Assembly: GCF_002939705.1 (NCBI RefSeq)
Contig: NZ_MDCB01000008.1
Span: 1-64,000 of the forward strand
DNA: 64,000 bases
Origin: Xanthomonas albilineans
GTDB lineage: Bacteria > Pseudomonadota > Gammaproteobacteria > Xanthomonadales > Xanthomonadaceae
Direction: 5' to 3'
In this document: positions 11,068 to 18,668 of the stretch, in pieces
Position numbering within the stretch: the first letter of the stretch is position 1
Layout: each line of letters begins with the position of its first letter
Notes under the pieces: model-generated
Seen by the model: the letters and a program-made list of their open reading frames with translations, nothing else
Told to the model about the DNA's origin: nothing
The model's database searches: none
Position numbers and translations under genes: made by a program

Positions 11068-11691
11068 TTGACTGAGTTCATCGTCGGCCTGACCGGTGGT
11101 GTCGCCTCGGGCAAGAGCGAACTCGGCCGTCACTTCGAAGCCAAAGGCATTGTCGTCGCCGATGCCGACATGGCCGCACGCGCCGTGGTCGCGCCCGGTC
11201 ACCCGGCACTGGCGCAGATCGTGGCGCGGTTCGGCGCGCAGCTTCTGCGCGAGGATGGCCAACTCGACCGCGCCGCCTTGCGACAGCACATCTTCGCCGA
11301 TGCGGCCGCGCGGCGCGACCTCGAAGCGATCACCCATCCGGCCATTCGCCTGCTGCTGCAGCAAACGTGTCGCAAGGCCGCTGGCGCGTATGCCATCGCC
11401 GCCATTCCCTTGCTGACAGAAATAGGCGCGCGCACGGCCTATCCCTGGCTGGACCGGATCCTGGTGGTGGACGCACCCGAAGCGTTACAGCACGCGCGGC
11501 TGACGCAGCGCGATGGCATCAGCGCCGATCTCGCCCAACGGATGATGGCCGCGCAGGCCACCCGCGCGGCGCGGCTGGCGATTGCCGACGACGTGGTGGT
11601 CAACGACGGCACGGCGGCGCAGTTGCAGGACGCCGTGGACGCACTGGATCGGCGCTATCGGGCATTGGCGGCGATCAAGGCCGCGAGGTAA
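11068..11691 (+). CDS. coaE: Dephospho-CoA kinase
   Basis: 207 residues, the normal CoaE size. P-loop GGVASGKSE near the N-terminus (residues ~8-16), DADMAAR for substrate binding and the lid region LAQRMMAAQ. It phosphorylates dephospho-CoA in the last step of CoA synthesis. The start is TTG at 11068, 12 bases after pilD, preceded by GGGGCGG. Linkage of pilD and coaE is common in gammaproteobacteria and does not imply a pilus role. Confidence 0.94.
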   Translation: MTEFIVGLTGGVASGKSELGRHFEAKGIVVADADMAARAVVAPGHPALAQIVARFGAQLLREDGQLDRAALRQHIFADAAARRDLEAITHPAIRLLLQQTCRKAAGAYAIAAIPLLTEIGARTAYPWLDRILVVDAPEALQHARLTQRDGISADLAQRMMAAQATRAARLAIADDVVVNDGTAAQLQDAVDALDRRYRALAAIKAAR

Positions 11692-11754
11692 AAGCCACCG
11701 TCGCCACGATAGGCCATGCCGCCACCGTTGAAACGGCACCCATCGAATCCGCCG

Positions 11755-13077
11755 CTACGCCGGCTTGAACCACAGCGTGGCGACCACGCCCTTGGCGGCG
11801 CCTGGGCGCACGTTGACCTGCCAACCATACAGATCGCACAGACGGCTGACGATCGACAGGCCGATGCCGCCGCCCTGCGAATGGCCCGCGTGGGTGCCGC
11901 GATAACCGCGCTGAAATAACTTGGCGGCGTCTTCCTCGCTGAGGCCGGGACCGGAATCGATCACCTGCACCGCATCGCTCAACACCCGCACCAGCACCTG
12001 GCCTTCCTGGGTGTACTTGACCGCGTTGCCGATCAGATTGCCCAGCGCCACCGAGAGCGCCGAATCGGGCGCGTCGATGGTCAGGTCGCGCTCGCCCTCC
12101 AACAGTAACTGGAGTGGTTTGCCGCCCAATTGCGCCCGATGCGACTCGATCAGTTGCTCGGCGACCTTGGCCACGTTGCTATGCCCTTGCCCGCGTTCGT
12201 TGCGCGACAACAGCAACAACGAACCGATCAGGTCGCTGCACTGCTGTTCGGCACGCTGGATGCGCTGCAGACGCTGCAACACCTTGTCGTCGAGATTGGG
12301 ACGGGTCAACAGCAGCTCCGTGGCGCCACGGATCACCGCCAGCGGCGTGCGCAGTTCATGGCTGACGTCGGCGTTGAACTCACGGTCGCGCTGCACCACT
12401 TCGGTCAACCGCGTGGAGTAATCGTCCAGCGCCTCGGCCAGCTGGCCGACTTCGTCGTCGGGGAAGTGCGGCGCCAACGGCTTGGGCTCGCTGGTGCCGC
12501 CGCGGTAGGCGCGCAGGCGCGCGGCAAGGTCCGACACCGGGCGCATGACCTTGGACGCCGACCACCAACCGATCAGCAGTGAAAAAAAACCAAACAACAG
12601 AACCGAAACGCACAACCAAGCCCTTAAACGATTCTGAGCAACACTGGCTCTCGTCGTATCGTAGGCAAGGAAAAACCAGGCATCTTGCGTCTTTCGCACT
12701 GCAACCTGGTACGCCAGCGGCTTATTGAATTCATCTGTTCCGCTGTAGCTCTCGATACCTTCCGGCATCTTTACCCACCCCGGAAAATCTCGCGCAAGCC
12801 GCGCCATCGCTTCCGGATCTTTCGGATTGACTGCACGCGCATACATCTGCTCGACCTGGAGTGCGGGCTTGGCATCCGGATTCGCCGCATATGACCGCGC
12901 CATCACTTCGATGTTGCGATTCATCACGTCCTCGATCATCTTGGTTTCGATGTATCGATTCGCCCAGATTGTCGCAAGCGCAAACAGAATCGTCAGCCCA
13001 GTCCCGAACAACAAGAACGATAGGATGATGCGGGTGCGCAGACGCCGCCGGCTACGGGCCTTCATTATTCGCACCAC
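11755..13077 (-). CDS. Sensor histidine kinase of an OmpR-type two-component pair (RaxH-like)
   Basis: 440 residues. A membrane helix (residues ~15-35), a periplasmic segment of ~125 residues, a second helix (~160-180), HAMP, then HisKA with His near residue 240 in DVSHELRTPLAVIRG, and the ATPase domain with NLIGNAVKYT, DSGPGL and GGGIGLSIV. GTG at 13077 is chosen because AGAGGT lies eight bases upstream. By recall it resembles the Xanthomonas RaxH type of sensor, but that cannot be verified here. Its regulator gene is upstream on the same strand, separated by a small secreted-peptide gene and a terminator, so it probably has its own promoter. Confidence 0.88.
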   Translation of the reverse strand: MVRIMKARSRRRLRTRIILSFLLFGTGLTILFALATIWANRYIETKMIEDVMNRNIEVMARSYAANPDAKPALQVEQMYARAVNPKDPEAMARLARDFPGWVKMPEGIESYSGTDEFNKPLAYQVAVRKTQDAWFFLAYDTTRASVAQNRLRAWLCVSVLLFGFFSLLIGWWSASKVMRPVSDLAARLRAYRGGTSEPKPLAPHFPDDEVGQLAEALDDYSTRLTEVVQRDREFNADVSHELRTPLAVIRGATELLLTRPNLDDKVLQRLQRIQRAEQQCSDLIGSLLLLSRNERGQGHSNVAKVAEQLIESHRAQLGGKPLQLLLEGERDLTIDAPDSALSVALGNLIGNAVKYTQEGQVLVRVLSDAVQVIDSGPGLSEEDAAKLFQRGYRGTHAGHSQGGGIGLSIVSRLCDLYGWQVNVRPGAAKGVVATLWFKPA

Positions 13078-13165
13078 GAATTCGGACCTCTATGGCAAAA
13101 CCGGCATACGAATACCGACACTGCAAATAACCACACGAATCAGAAAGTCACACTCCGCAAAACAA

Positions 13166-13187
13166 TAGCGGCCCACTTGGGCCGCTA
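13166..13187 (-). terminator. Terminator after the small peptide gene
   Basis: TAGCGGCCCA and TGGGCCGCTA pair almost perfectly around a two-base loop and are followed on the minus strand by TTGTTTT. It lies 16 bases after the peptide gene's stop codon and upstream of the sensor kinase gene. Confidence 0.82.
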
Positions 13188-13203
13188 TCGCAAATCATGA
13201 CAA

Positions 13204-13383
13204 TCAAAATGGATCGGAACAAGAAGAAACTTCTTGGCAATCAGTGTCGAAAGACCATTGACCAAGCCACCCTAAATTGTAAGTCGTCGAAGTACAAATG
13301 GTGCATGCCGATCCGGCGGCAAATGCAGAACCAGCACACAGCGCCAGTCCAATCAACACCACGATGGGAAACAGCTTCCTCAT
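13204..13383 (-). CDS. Small secreted cysteine peptide between regulator and sensor genes
   Basis: 59 codons. The first ~22 residues are a textbook Sec signal: MRK, then a hydrophobic run (LFPIVVLIGLALCAG), then SAFA as cleavage site. The predicted mature peptide of ~37 residues begins AGSACTIC, contains YNLGWLGQWSFDTDC and ends VSSCSDPF, with four cysteines (27, 30, 49, 55). The ATG is preceded by GAGAGGGG at seven bases, and a terminator follows directly. It is more AT-rich than its neighbours. No family was recognised. Its place between a response regulator and its sensor suggests an extracytoplasmic partner or output of that system; this is inference. Confidence 0.75.
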   Translation of the reverse strand: MRKLFPIVVLIGLALCAGSAFAAGSACTICTSTTYNLGWLGQWSFDTDCQEVSSCSDPF

Positions 13384-13430
13384 CTTTTTGCCCCTCTCAG
13401 TTGTCTATACATGATTGTTAGGCAACACCT

Positions 13431-13458
13431 ATCGATACAAAATAATCTTTGCATCGAT
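13431..13458 (-). promoter_or_regulatory. Dyad-symmetric operator candidate upstream of the peptide gene
   Basis: On the minus strand ATCGATGCAAA and TTTGTATCGAT are inverted repeats (one mismatch) around a short AT-rich centre. The dyad starts 48 bases upstream of the peptide gene's ATG, in the leader between the regulator and peptide genes. No T-run follows, so it looks more like a binding site than a terminator. Which protein binds is unknown; the adjacent response regulator is the obvious candidate. Confidence 0.5.
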
Positions 13459-13560
13459 TGATTCAGCCTACCTGATCTGAAAGAAAGAAAGCAACTCTCA
13501 AGAACCGCGTAGACGGCGTGAACCAACAACATGGGCTTCCGGAAGGACGACAGTCAACCG

Positions 13561-14244
13561 TCAGGCATCGGGCGCAGCGATGCGGTAGCCGATGCCGTGA
13601 CGGGTCTGGATCATCGGCACCCCGAACGGCTTGTCCACCACCGCACGCAGGCCGTGGATGTGCACGCGCAAGGAATCCGAATCCGGCAGTTCCTCGCCCC
13701 ACACCCGGGTTTCCAGCTCCTGCCGGGTGACCACGGCGGGAGAAGCTTCCATCAATGCCTGCAGGATTTTCAACGCGGTGGGATTGAGCTGCAGCAGCTT
13801 GCTCTGACGTCGCACTTCCAGCGTGTCCAGGTTGTACTCCAGATCGCCCGTCACCAGGACCCGGGTATGCACCCCTTTGCCACGACGCGACAACGCATTG
13901 AGCCGCACTTCCACTTCCTGCAGCGCGAAAGGCTTGATCAGGTAGTCGTCGGCACCGGAATCGAAGCCGGCGAGCTTGTTGTCCAGCGAATCGCGCGCGG
14001 TGAGCATCAGCACCGGGGTCTGCTTACGCGCTTCGTTGCGCAGCTTGCGGCAGACTTCGATTCCATCCATGCCGGGCAGGTTGAGGTCGAGCACGATCGC
14101 ATCGAACTCGTGTACCACCGCCAGATGCAGGCCGGTGACGCCGTCGGCGGCGAAATCGACGGTATGGCCACGGTCTTCGAGGTAATCGCCCAGGTTGGCG
14201 GCGATGTCGCTGTTGTCTTCGATCACTAAAATTCGCACCAACAT
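13561..14244 (-). CDS. OmpR-family response regulator (RaxR-like)
   Basis: 227 residues. Receiver domain with acidic cluster (VIEDN), phosphoacceptor Asp53 in VLDLNLPGMDG, Thr/Lys in LMLTARD and DDYLIKPF; then a winged-helix DNA-binding domain (LNPTALKILQALMEASP, VHIHGLRAVVDKPF, IQTRHGIGYRI). It is the cytoplasmic partner of the sensor kinase downstream. By recall it resembles Xanthomonas RaxR, unverified. The ATG directly follows the TAA of an open frame upstream. Its target genes are unknown; the dyad at 13431-13458 is a candidate site. Confidence 0.92.
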   Translation of the reverse strand: MLVRILVIEDNSDIAANLGDYLEDRGHTVDFAADGVTGLHLAVVHEFDAIVLDLNLPGMDGIEVCRKLRNEARKQTPVLMLTARDSLDNKLAGFDSGADDYLIKPFALQEVEVRLNALSRRGKGVHTRVLVTGDLEYNLDTLEVRRQSKLLQLNPTALKILQALMEASPAVVTRQELETRVWGEELPDSDSLRVHIHGLRAVVDKPFGVPMIQTRHGIGYRIAAPDA

Positions 14245-14252
14245 TTACCCCG

Positions 14253-14486
14253 TCAGTCGTACTTGCCATTTGGATTGCGCCACATCACGTCCGGCGCATC
14301 CTCGTTCTCGCGACGGTGTTCCGCCGCGGCCTGTGCATTGCGTGGTGGCGCGCAACGACGCCATCGCAACACACACCACATGGCTGCGCGCCACCGACCC
14401 GGCACCGTTCGCGGCTCGTCGAACGGGTCCTCGCGCAATGTGCGGGTACGGATAAGCTGCCAGGAGGCCGCCTTCCGCCACGGCAC
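14253..14486 (-). CDS. Possible small hypothetical or decayed gene upstream of the response regulator
   Basis: A 77-codon frame with GTG start ends nine bases before the regulator's ATG. Its last third (AEHRRENEDAPDVMWRNPNG) has strong GC at third codon positions. A second frame at 14245-14550 looks coding in its first half (SDIRAGVAGWVWHQGNRAVA) and an 18-codon frame at 14549-14603 starts with a good AGGTGAGG site. Together they could be one gene broken by frameshifts, or one of them may be real. No family recognised. Confidence 0.3.
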   Translation of the reverse strand: MPWRKAASWQLIRTRTLREDPFDEPRTVPGRWRAAMWCVLRWRRCAPPRNAQAAAEHRRENEDAPDVMWRNPNGKYD

Positions 14487-14603
14487 GATTGCCCTGGTGC
14501 CAGACCCATCCCGCTACGCCCGCACGGATGTCGGAATTGGTCGCGCTCAACCACTCAGCCGAATTGTACGGAGTTCCTGCGCGAACGCTTCGTTCACGTT
14601 CAT

Positions 14604-14771
14604 GGGCGCCTCACCTTTCATCTCCGGCATCGCGCGACGGGCACTGGCCTCCCCTGCCCGGCCGGCCATCACTGCCACCTCGCGATGCCTCCACCCGGCG
14701 GATCCGGGGCCTCACTGTCGTTGCGCCGCGGGCATGGCCGCACGCGATACCGCGACGCCGATCGCGCCCAA
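14604..14771. other. Intergenic region between RR upstream frames and rimK terminator
   Basis: No supported gene. The several open frames on the plus strand are the GC-rich mirror type and none has a plausible ribosome binding site or recognisable domain. Confidence 0.4.
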
Positions 14772-14804
14772 GAAAAAGGCCCAGGGGACAATGCCACCTG
14801 GGCC
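14772..14804 (-). terminator. Rho-independent terminator, probably of rimK
   Basis: On the minus strand GGCCCAGG and CCTGGGCC pair across an 11-base loop and are followed by TTTTTCTT. It lies about 135 bases after the rimK stop; the plus strand also has a short T-poor exit, so it is mainly a minus-strand signal. Confidence 0.75.
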
Positions 14805-14939
14805 AAAAGTATCTATCCCGATTACCGTTCCTGCTGAGGAGGGCAGAGCTGCGGTGAGAAGAAGCATACGCAGCCCGGAATTAAACCGGCGTTAAGTCAG
14901 AAATGATGGCGATAAAACAAGATAACTCATTGATTTAAT

Positions 14940-15815
14940 TCACCCGCAGCCAGCTTCGAGATGCGCGATGATCTTGTCGGCAATCTCCCGCCCGCACACC
15001 GACTCGATGCCCTCCAGACCCGGCGTGGAATTGACCTCCAGAACCAGCGGCCCCCGCCGCGAGCTGATCAGATCGACCCCGGCCACCCCCAGCCCCAGCG
15101 CCTTGGCCGAGCGTATCGCCACCTCCTGTTCGCTGCTGCTGGAGCTGTAACGCTCGGCTGTCCCCCCCAGATGCAGGTTGGAACGGAAGTCGCCTTCCGG
15201 CGCGGTCCGGCGCATCGCGGCGACAACCTGATCGCCCACGACGAAACAGCGCAGATCGGCCCCCTCGGCTTCGGCGATGAATTCCTGCACTAGGAAATTG
15301 GCGGACAACCCGCGCAACGCCTCGACCATCCCCCGCGAGGCGCTGGCCTTCTCAGCCAGGATCACCCCGGTGCCCTGGGCGCCTTCGTTCAACTTCACCA
15401 CATGCGGCGGGGGCCCCAACATGGACAACAGATCGCCAGTGTCGTCGGGATTGTCGCCGAACACGGTCATCGGCATATCGATGCCCTTGGCCGCCAGCAG
15501 TTGGTGCGCACGCAGCTTGTCGCGTGCGCGCAGGATCGCATCGGACGGATTGGGAGTATGCACGCCCATCATTTCCAGTTGCCGCAACACCGCGGTGCCG
15601 TAGCGGGTCACGGAATTGCCTAGGCGCGGGATCACCGCGTCGTAACCGGTGATCGGCTTGCTTTTGTAGTGCATGGTGAAGGTGCCAGAGGCGATGCGCA
15701 TGTAGCAACGCAACGGGTCCAGCACCCGCACCGTGTGCCCGCGCTCGCGGCCGGCCTCGATTAGGCGCCGCGTCGAGTACAACTTACTGTTCCGGGACAG
15801 AATGGCGAGCTTCAT
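14940..15815 (-). CDS. rimK: RimK-type alpha-L-glutamate ligase (ATP-grasp)
   Basis: 291 residues. ATP-grasp fold: [10 protein letters not shown]-terminus, lysine in [35 protein letters not shown], and the Mg-binding end [15 protein letters not shown]. In E. coli RimK adds glutamates to ribosomal protein S6 and can make poly-glutamate; the same fold is used by related ligases, so the substrate here is inferred. Length matches RimK (about 300). Transcribed alone with a terminator downstream. The ATG has only a weak ribosome binding site. Confidence 0.85.
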   Translation of the reverse strand: MKLAILSRNSKLYSTRRLIEAGRERGHTVRVLDPLRCYMRIASGTFTMHYKSKPITGYDAVIPRLGNSVTRYGTAVLRQLEMMGVHTPNPSDAILRARDKLRAHQLLAAKGIDMPMTVFGDNPDDTGDLLSMLGPPPHVVKLNEGAQGTGVILAEKASASRGMVEALRGLSANFLVQEFIAEAEGADLRCFVVGDQVVAAMRRTAPEGDFRSNLHLGGTAERYSSSSSEQEVAIRSAKALGLGVAGVDLISSRRGPLVLEVNSTPGLEGIESVCGREIADKIIAHLEAGCG

Positions 15816-16085
15816 CGAGGCGCGGTGACGGTGGCAGGCCGGGCATCATACGTCGCGCCGACAACGCTGTAACCGCCGCAACGCTGGCGCAGGCAAGACG
15901 CGCGAGGTCTGCCTCTCTCATCGGCTGACCTCGACTCGCTGTCCTATCGCCGACACAGAACCGCCCCGAAATTTTCACAAATCCCGTTCATGGTGAGGGG
16001 CCTGCCGCACGTCGGCATGGCACGGGCTGCCCGCGCGTCGCGCAGCAGGCCCGGCACGTCTCTCCTACATGATTGGTGACTCTTG

Positions 16086-18398
16086 ATGCTCCCCACTTCC
16101 CGATCCTTGCGCCCGCATGCGCTGGTGCTCGCCGTCGCGTCCGCACTACCGGCTTTCGCAGCGCTGGCCGACACCGCGCCAACAACGGCTAACGCTACCG
16201 CAGATGCGGCCACCAACGCGGCCGGCGGCGGCGATGCGACGATGCTCGATGCGATCACGGTCGCCTCCACCGGCACCACCCGTCAGGTGCAGCGCATCAC
16301 CGGCCAGGACATCGGCATCGCCGCACCCGGCACCAGCGCGCTGAAGGTGCTGGACAAGCTGCCCGGCGTGCAGTTCCAGTCGGCCGACGCCTGGGGCGCC
16401 TACGAATGGTCGACCGCGATCAGTCTGCACGGTTTCGACCAGAGCCGTCTGGGCTTCACCCTGGACGGTGTACCACTGGGCAACATGAGCTACGGCGTCA
16501 CCGACGGCCTGCAAGTGACCCGCGCGATCATCTCCGAAAACGTGGCCTCGGTGGAACTGGCGCAGGGCGCTGGCGCGCTGGGCACCGCGTCGAGCAGTAA
16601 CCTCGGCGGCACCGTGCGTTACTTCTCCGCCGCCCCCGACGCAGAAGCCGGCCTACGCTTCAGCCAGACCATCGGCTCGGACAGCACCCGCCGCACCTAC
16701 CTGCGTGGCGATACCGGTGATCTCCATGGCTTCTCGTTGTACACCTCGGTGGTCCACGGCGAGGCAGACAAGTGGAAGGGCTACGGCAACAACGAATACA
16801 ACCAGGCCAACGCCAAGGCGCTGTACCAGTGGGGCGAAGGCAATCGGATCAGCCTGTTCCTGGACAGCTCGCACCGCAAGGAATACGACATCATGGATTT
16901 GTCGCTGACCTCGCAGAAAGTGCTGGGCTGGAACTGGGACTACCTGATGCCGGACTGGAACAGCGCCGTGCAGATCGCCAACGCGCTCAACGGCAATGGC
17001 AGCTACCCGGCCTCGCTCAATGGCCTGCCTGCCGACTACGACAAGGCCGATGCATCCTATTACTCCGGTGCCGGCCTGCGCCGCGACAATCTGGCCGCGC
17101 TCAGCGGCAGCTTCAATTTGGGTGGCAGCGCCACGCTGAACCTCACCGGCTACTCGCACAGCGATAATGGCGAAGGCCAATGGACCACGCCATACGCGGC
17201 GTCTTCGGCGACCATCCCGCTGTCGATGCGCACCACCGACTACCGCCTCGACCGGCACGGCGTCACTGGCTCGCTCAACTTCACCGTGAGCGGCAACGAG
17301 ATCGAGATCGGCGGCTGGTACCAGAACGCCAAGACCGTGCAGGAACGCAATTACTTCCTGCTCAATGGTCCATTCACCGACCTGTATTACTTCAACCAGC
17401 ACGGCACGCTGTTTGCGCGCGGCTTCGACCAGCACTACGACACCGACACCCGCATGGTCTACGCGCAGGATACGCTGCGCCTGCTCGACGAACGCCTGAC
17501 CTTGAACTTCGGCGCCAAGAAGCTGATCGTGGACACCACCGCGCATTCACTCGTGCCGTCCAGGGCCAACGCCGCCGGCGAGATCAAGGCGGACTCGGAC
17601 CTGCTGCCGCAGGTGGGTGCGAACTTCAAGATCGACGATCACCAAGAGGTCTACGCGTCCTACAACAAGAACATGGCCGGCTTCGGCTTCACCCCGTTTC
17701 AGGAATCGCAGAACGCGTTCAATGCCATCAAGGGATCGCTGAAACCGGAAACCGCGCAAACCTATGAAATGGGCTACCGCGTGCGCGGTGGCGGCGTCGA
17801 AGCATCGCTGGCGCTGTACCACACCATGTTCGACAACCGCCTGCTGGTGACCTCGCCGTGCAGCGCGATCCAGACCTGCTCGGCCACGCTCAACAACGTC
17901 GGTTCGGTGCGCAGCCAGGGCGCCGACCTGGCGTTGATCTGGCGCCCGATCGAGCAACTGCGCTGGCTGAACTCGCTGTCCTACGACAACGCCACTTACC
18001 AGGACGACTACCTCAACGGTGGCGTAGTGGCGACCTCCGGCAAGCACGTGGTCGGCATCCCCGAATGGATGTTCTCCAGCAGCCTGGCCTACGAAAACGC
18101 CGGCTGGCATGCGTCGCTGGACGGCAAATACACCAGCCGCCGCTACATCAGCTACCTCAACGATTCGTCGGTACCCAGCTACTGGCGCTTCGACCTGAGT
18201 GCCGGTTACGACTTCGGTCAAGTCGGCATGTTCCAGAACCTGGGGCTGAGCGCCAACGTCACCAACCTATTCGACAAGCGTTACTTCGCCACCACCGGCA
18301 CCAACGGCTACGTGGTCTCCGACCCCAATGGCTACAACCAGACCTTGATGGCCGGCGCACCGCGGCAGTTCTTCGTCACCTTCAACGGTAAGTTCTAA
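16086..18398 (+). CDS. TonB-dependent outer-membrane receptor
   Basis: 770 residues. Signal peptide ending near ALA-DTA, a TonB-box-like segment MLDAITVAS, the plug domain (KVLDKLPGVQFQSADAWGAY, FTLDGVPLGN, SVELAQGAGALGTASSSNLGG) and a 22-strand barrel ending in aromatic residue F (FNGKF). The ATG at 16086 is chosen over a TTG one codon upstream. The ligand is unknown. It converges on a phospholipase C gene, and a weak Pho-box-like sequence lies upstream, so a link to phosphorus scavenging is possible but unproven. A strong terminator follows. Confidence 0.9.
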   Translation: MLPTSRSLRPHALVLAVASALPAFAALADTAPTTANATADAATNAAGGGDATMLDAITVASTGTTRQVQRITGQDIGIAAPGTSALKVLDKLPGVQFQSADAWGAYEWSTAISLHGFDQSRLGFTLDGVPLGNMSYGVTDGLQVTRAIISENVASVELAQGAGALGTASSSNLGGTVRYFSAAPDAEAGLRFSQTIGSDSTRRTYLRGDTGDLHGFSLYTSVVHGEADKWKGYGNNEYNQANAKALYQWGEGNRISLFLDSSHRKEYDIMDLSLTSQKVLGWNWDYLMPDWNSAVQIANALNGNGSYPASLNGLPADYDKADASYYSGAGLRRDNLAALSGSFNLGGSATLNLTGYSHSDNGEGQWTTPYAASSATIPLSMRTTDYRLDRHGVTGSLNFTVSGNEIEIGGWYQNAKTVQERNYFLLNGPFTDLYYFNQHGTLFARGFDQHYDTDTRMVYAQDTLRLLDERLTLNFGAKKLIVDTTAHSLVPSRANAAGEIKADSDLLPQVGANFKIDDHQEVYASYNKNMAGFGFTPFQESQNAFNAIKGSLKPETAQTYEMGYRVRGGGVEASLALYHTMFDNRLLVTSPCSAIQTCSATLNNVGSVRSQGADLALIWRPIEQLRWLNSLSYDNATYQDDYLNGGVVATSGKHVVGIPEWMFSSSLAYENAGWHASLDGKYTSRRYISYLNDSSVPSYWRFDLSAGYDFGQVGMFQNLGLSANVTNLFDKRYFATTGTNGYVVSDPNGYNQTLMAGAPRQFFVTFNGKF

Positions 18399-18429
18399 GC
18401 GACACGCACACCGCCCGGGAAGGCAATAC

Positions 18430-18464
18430 CGCCGCCGTTGCGCAAGCAGCGGCGGCGTTTTGTT
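18430..18464 (+). terminator. Rho-independent terminator of the TonB receptor gene
   Basis: CGCCGCCGTTGC and GCAGCGGCGGCG form a long stem followed by TTTTGTTT, about 30 bases after the receptor stop codon. Confidence 0.85.
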
Positions 18465-18668
18465 TGCATGAGGAAGGGACACGCACGGCCGCAGCCTGCC
18501 GCTCCACGATTCCGATCGATGAGCCGATCACGGCACGCGCCGACACGATCACCACGCCCACCACGGACACCCACGTCCATCGGCCCGGCTTTTACGCAGA
18601 CGCACTGACGCATTGCAAACGGTCGGCCCTGACATCCCTGCCCGCGCCGCACGCACACCAGCGGCGCG

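Noticed and set aside
15939-15956. Possible Pho box upstream of the TonB receptor at 16086 (CTGTCCT-ATCG-CCGACAC)
   Set aside because: Only 10 of 14 positions match, and it lies 130 bases from the start codon inside GC-rich sequence; too weak to list as a site.
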